Below are positions 5,842 to 6,405 of a stretch of DNA of 6,405 nucleotides, in pieces. The translations under genes and the position numbers were made by a program. Source of the DNA: JBLMZW01 sp050259035 (GTDB lineage Bacteria; Bacillota; Syntrophomonadia; Syntrophomonadales; DTU052); the NCBI GenBank assembly GCA_050259035.1, contig JBLMZW010000047.1, forward strand, positions 1 through 6,405, given 5' to 3'. Position 1 is the first letter of the stretch. Every line of letters begins with the position of its first letter. Under the pieces are notes generated by a model. That model saw only the letters and a list, made by a program, of their open reading frames with translations, had not been told where the DNA came from and did not search any database.

Positions 5842-6405
5842 TTAGAGTTCGACTTTTAATATCTGAAAACATTCGCAGTATTGGCCCTTACCGCTCATTA
5901 TTCCTCGATAGTGATTAAACCCCTTAATGGCTTCGTCATATCGAATATCTTTAAGTTGGGAGGCATGTACCCGAAGCGCCTCTAGTTTTTGTTCCATATA
6001 GAGAGTAACATCTTCCGAAAAAGACACGTCCTGCAGCGGGGTCCAGACCTCATAAGCCAGTATTGTCTTGACCTCCCAGGGCGTATCCCCGCACTCCTGG
6101 AACCAGGGACCGCCGGCCCGGCGGCACGCGTCTACAACGATTTTACAGGTGGTCCGATGGTCTTCATTTCCGTCCAACTGGTGAGGTAAATAAACGATAT
6201 CGGGTTTCTTGGCACGAAGAAGAGAGACTATTTTTACTAGATTATCCTGGTTATATTCCAAATAGCCGTCCGGGTTTCGCAGAAATATCGTTTCACTTAC
6301 TCTTAGAAGCGAAGATGCCTCACGGGCTTCATCCTCACGCCGGGCGGCTAGCTCTTCGCGGGAGCAAGTGAGACTACCGGATTCACCGGATGTCATAAAG
6401 ACGGT
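5842..6405 (-). CDS. PIG-L/LmbE-type zinc deacetylase, N-terminus outside window
   Basis: PIG-L-family enzymes remove the acetyl group from N-acetylglucosamine conjugates, as in MshB (mycothiol), BshB (bacillithiol) and GPI-anchor synthesis. The 187 residues in the window begin TVFMTSGESG, the conserved TxGE segment that follows the first zinc motif; the AHPDDE motif itself lies beyond the right edge. The frame runs to the end, so the ATG at 6396 is internal. The second zinc and catalytic motif PHQLDGNEDHR (near 6180-6200) is intact, with the HxxDxxxDH pattern. The gene lies just upstream of the glycosyltransferase on the same strand. A glycosyltransferase plus a deacetylase suggests the route: transfer GlcNAc to an acceptor, then deacetylate to GlcN. 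A bacillithiol-like role is possible, but the glycosyltransferase does not look like BshA. Confidence 0.9.
   Translation of the reverse strand, partial: TVFMTSGESGSLTCSREELAARREDEAREASSLLRVSETIFLRNPDGYLEYNQDNLVKIVSLLRAKKPDIVYLPHQLDGNEDHRTTCKIVVDACRRAGGPWFQECGDTPWEVKTILAYEVWTPLQDVSFSEDVTLYMEQKLEALRVHASQLKDIRYDEAIKGFNHYRGIMSGKGQYCECFQILKVEL

Overview
The window looks like chromosomal DNA of a low-to-medium GC Firmicute of the clostridial or syntrophic type. This is an inference from AGGAG-type ribosome binding sites, TATAAT -10 boxes, a HelD-type RNA polymerase motor, a clostridial-type stand-alone PurC and a thiolase that appears to have paralogs. No rRNA, tRNA, CRISPR array, transposase or integrase is visible.

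Layout: (1) 1-651 (+) is the C-terminal part of an acetyl-CoA acetyltransferase (thiolase), cut by the window's left edge. (2) It converges, with an 11-base gap, on a two-gene minus-strand operon. That operon is an AraC-type DNA-binding domain fused to a GNAT acetyltransferase domain (3589-2741), translationally coupled by an ATGA overlap to a HelD-like superfamily 1 helicase (2744-663). (3) 3590-3929 is a gene-free stretch with the operon's promoter, a stray promoter-like motif, a palindrome, a fossil of a glycosyltransferase gene end, and the purC promoter. (4) purC (3930-4616, +) encodes a divergent SAICAR synthase with no other purine gene in view. (5) 4617-4735 holds a fossil thiolase 3' end and two hairpins. 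(6) On the minus strand lie a family 4 glycosyltransferase (5792-4728) and, upstream of it in the same direction, a PIG-L/LmbE-type deacetylase cut by the right edge (6405-5842). These two probably form an operon acting on an N-acetylglucosamine-type sugar conjugate.

The most striking observation is a pair of gene-end fossils. A 36-base stretch matching the 3' end of the glycosyltransferase gene (34/36) sits upstream of purC, in the same orientation as the intact gene, so purC is flanked by direct repeats about 1 kb apart. A second copy of the thiolase 3' end (26/33 over the last 33 bases, with an upstream 9-base match at nearly the right distance) sits directly against the end of the intact glycosyltransferase gene, 4 kb from the intact thiolase. 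The simplest reading is an ancestral junction in which thiolase and glycosyltransferase converged. That junction was duplicated, each copy kept one intact gene and a tail of the other, and helD/araC-GNAT and purC now lie between. No complete novel defence or mobile system can be recognised. The AraC-GNAT/HelD operon is the most system-like unit.
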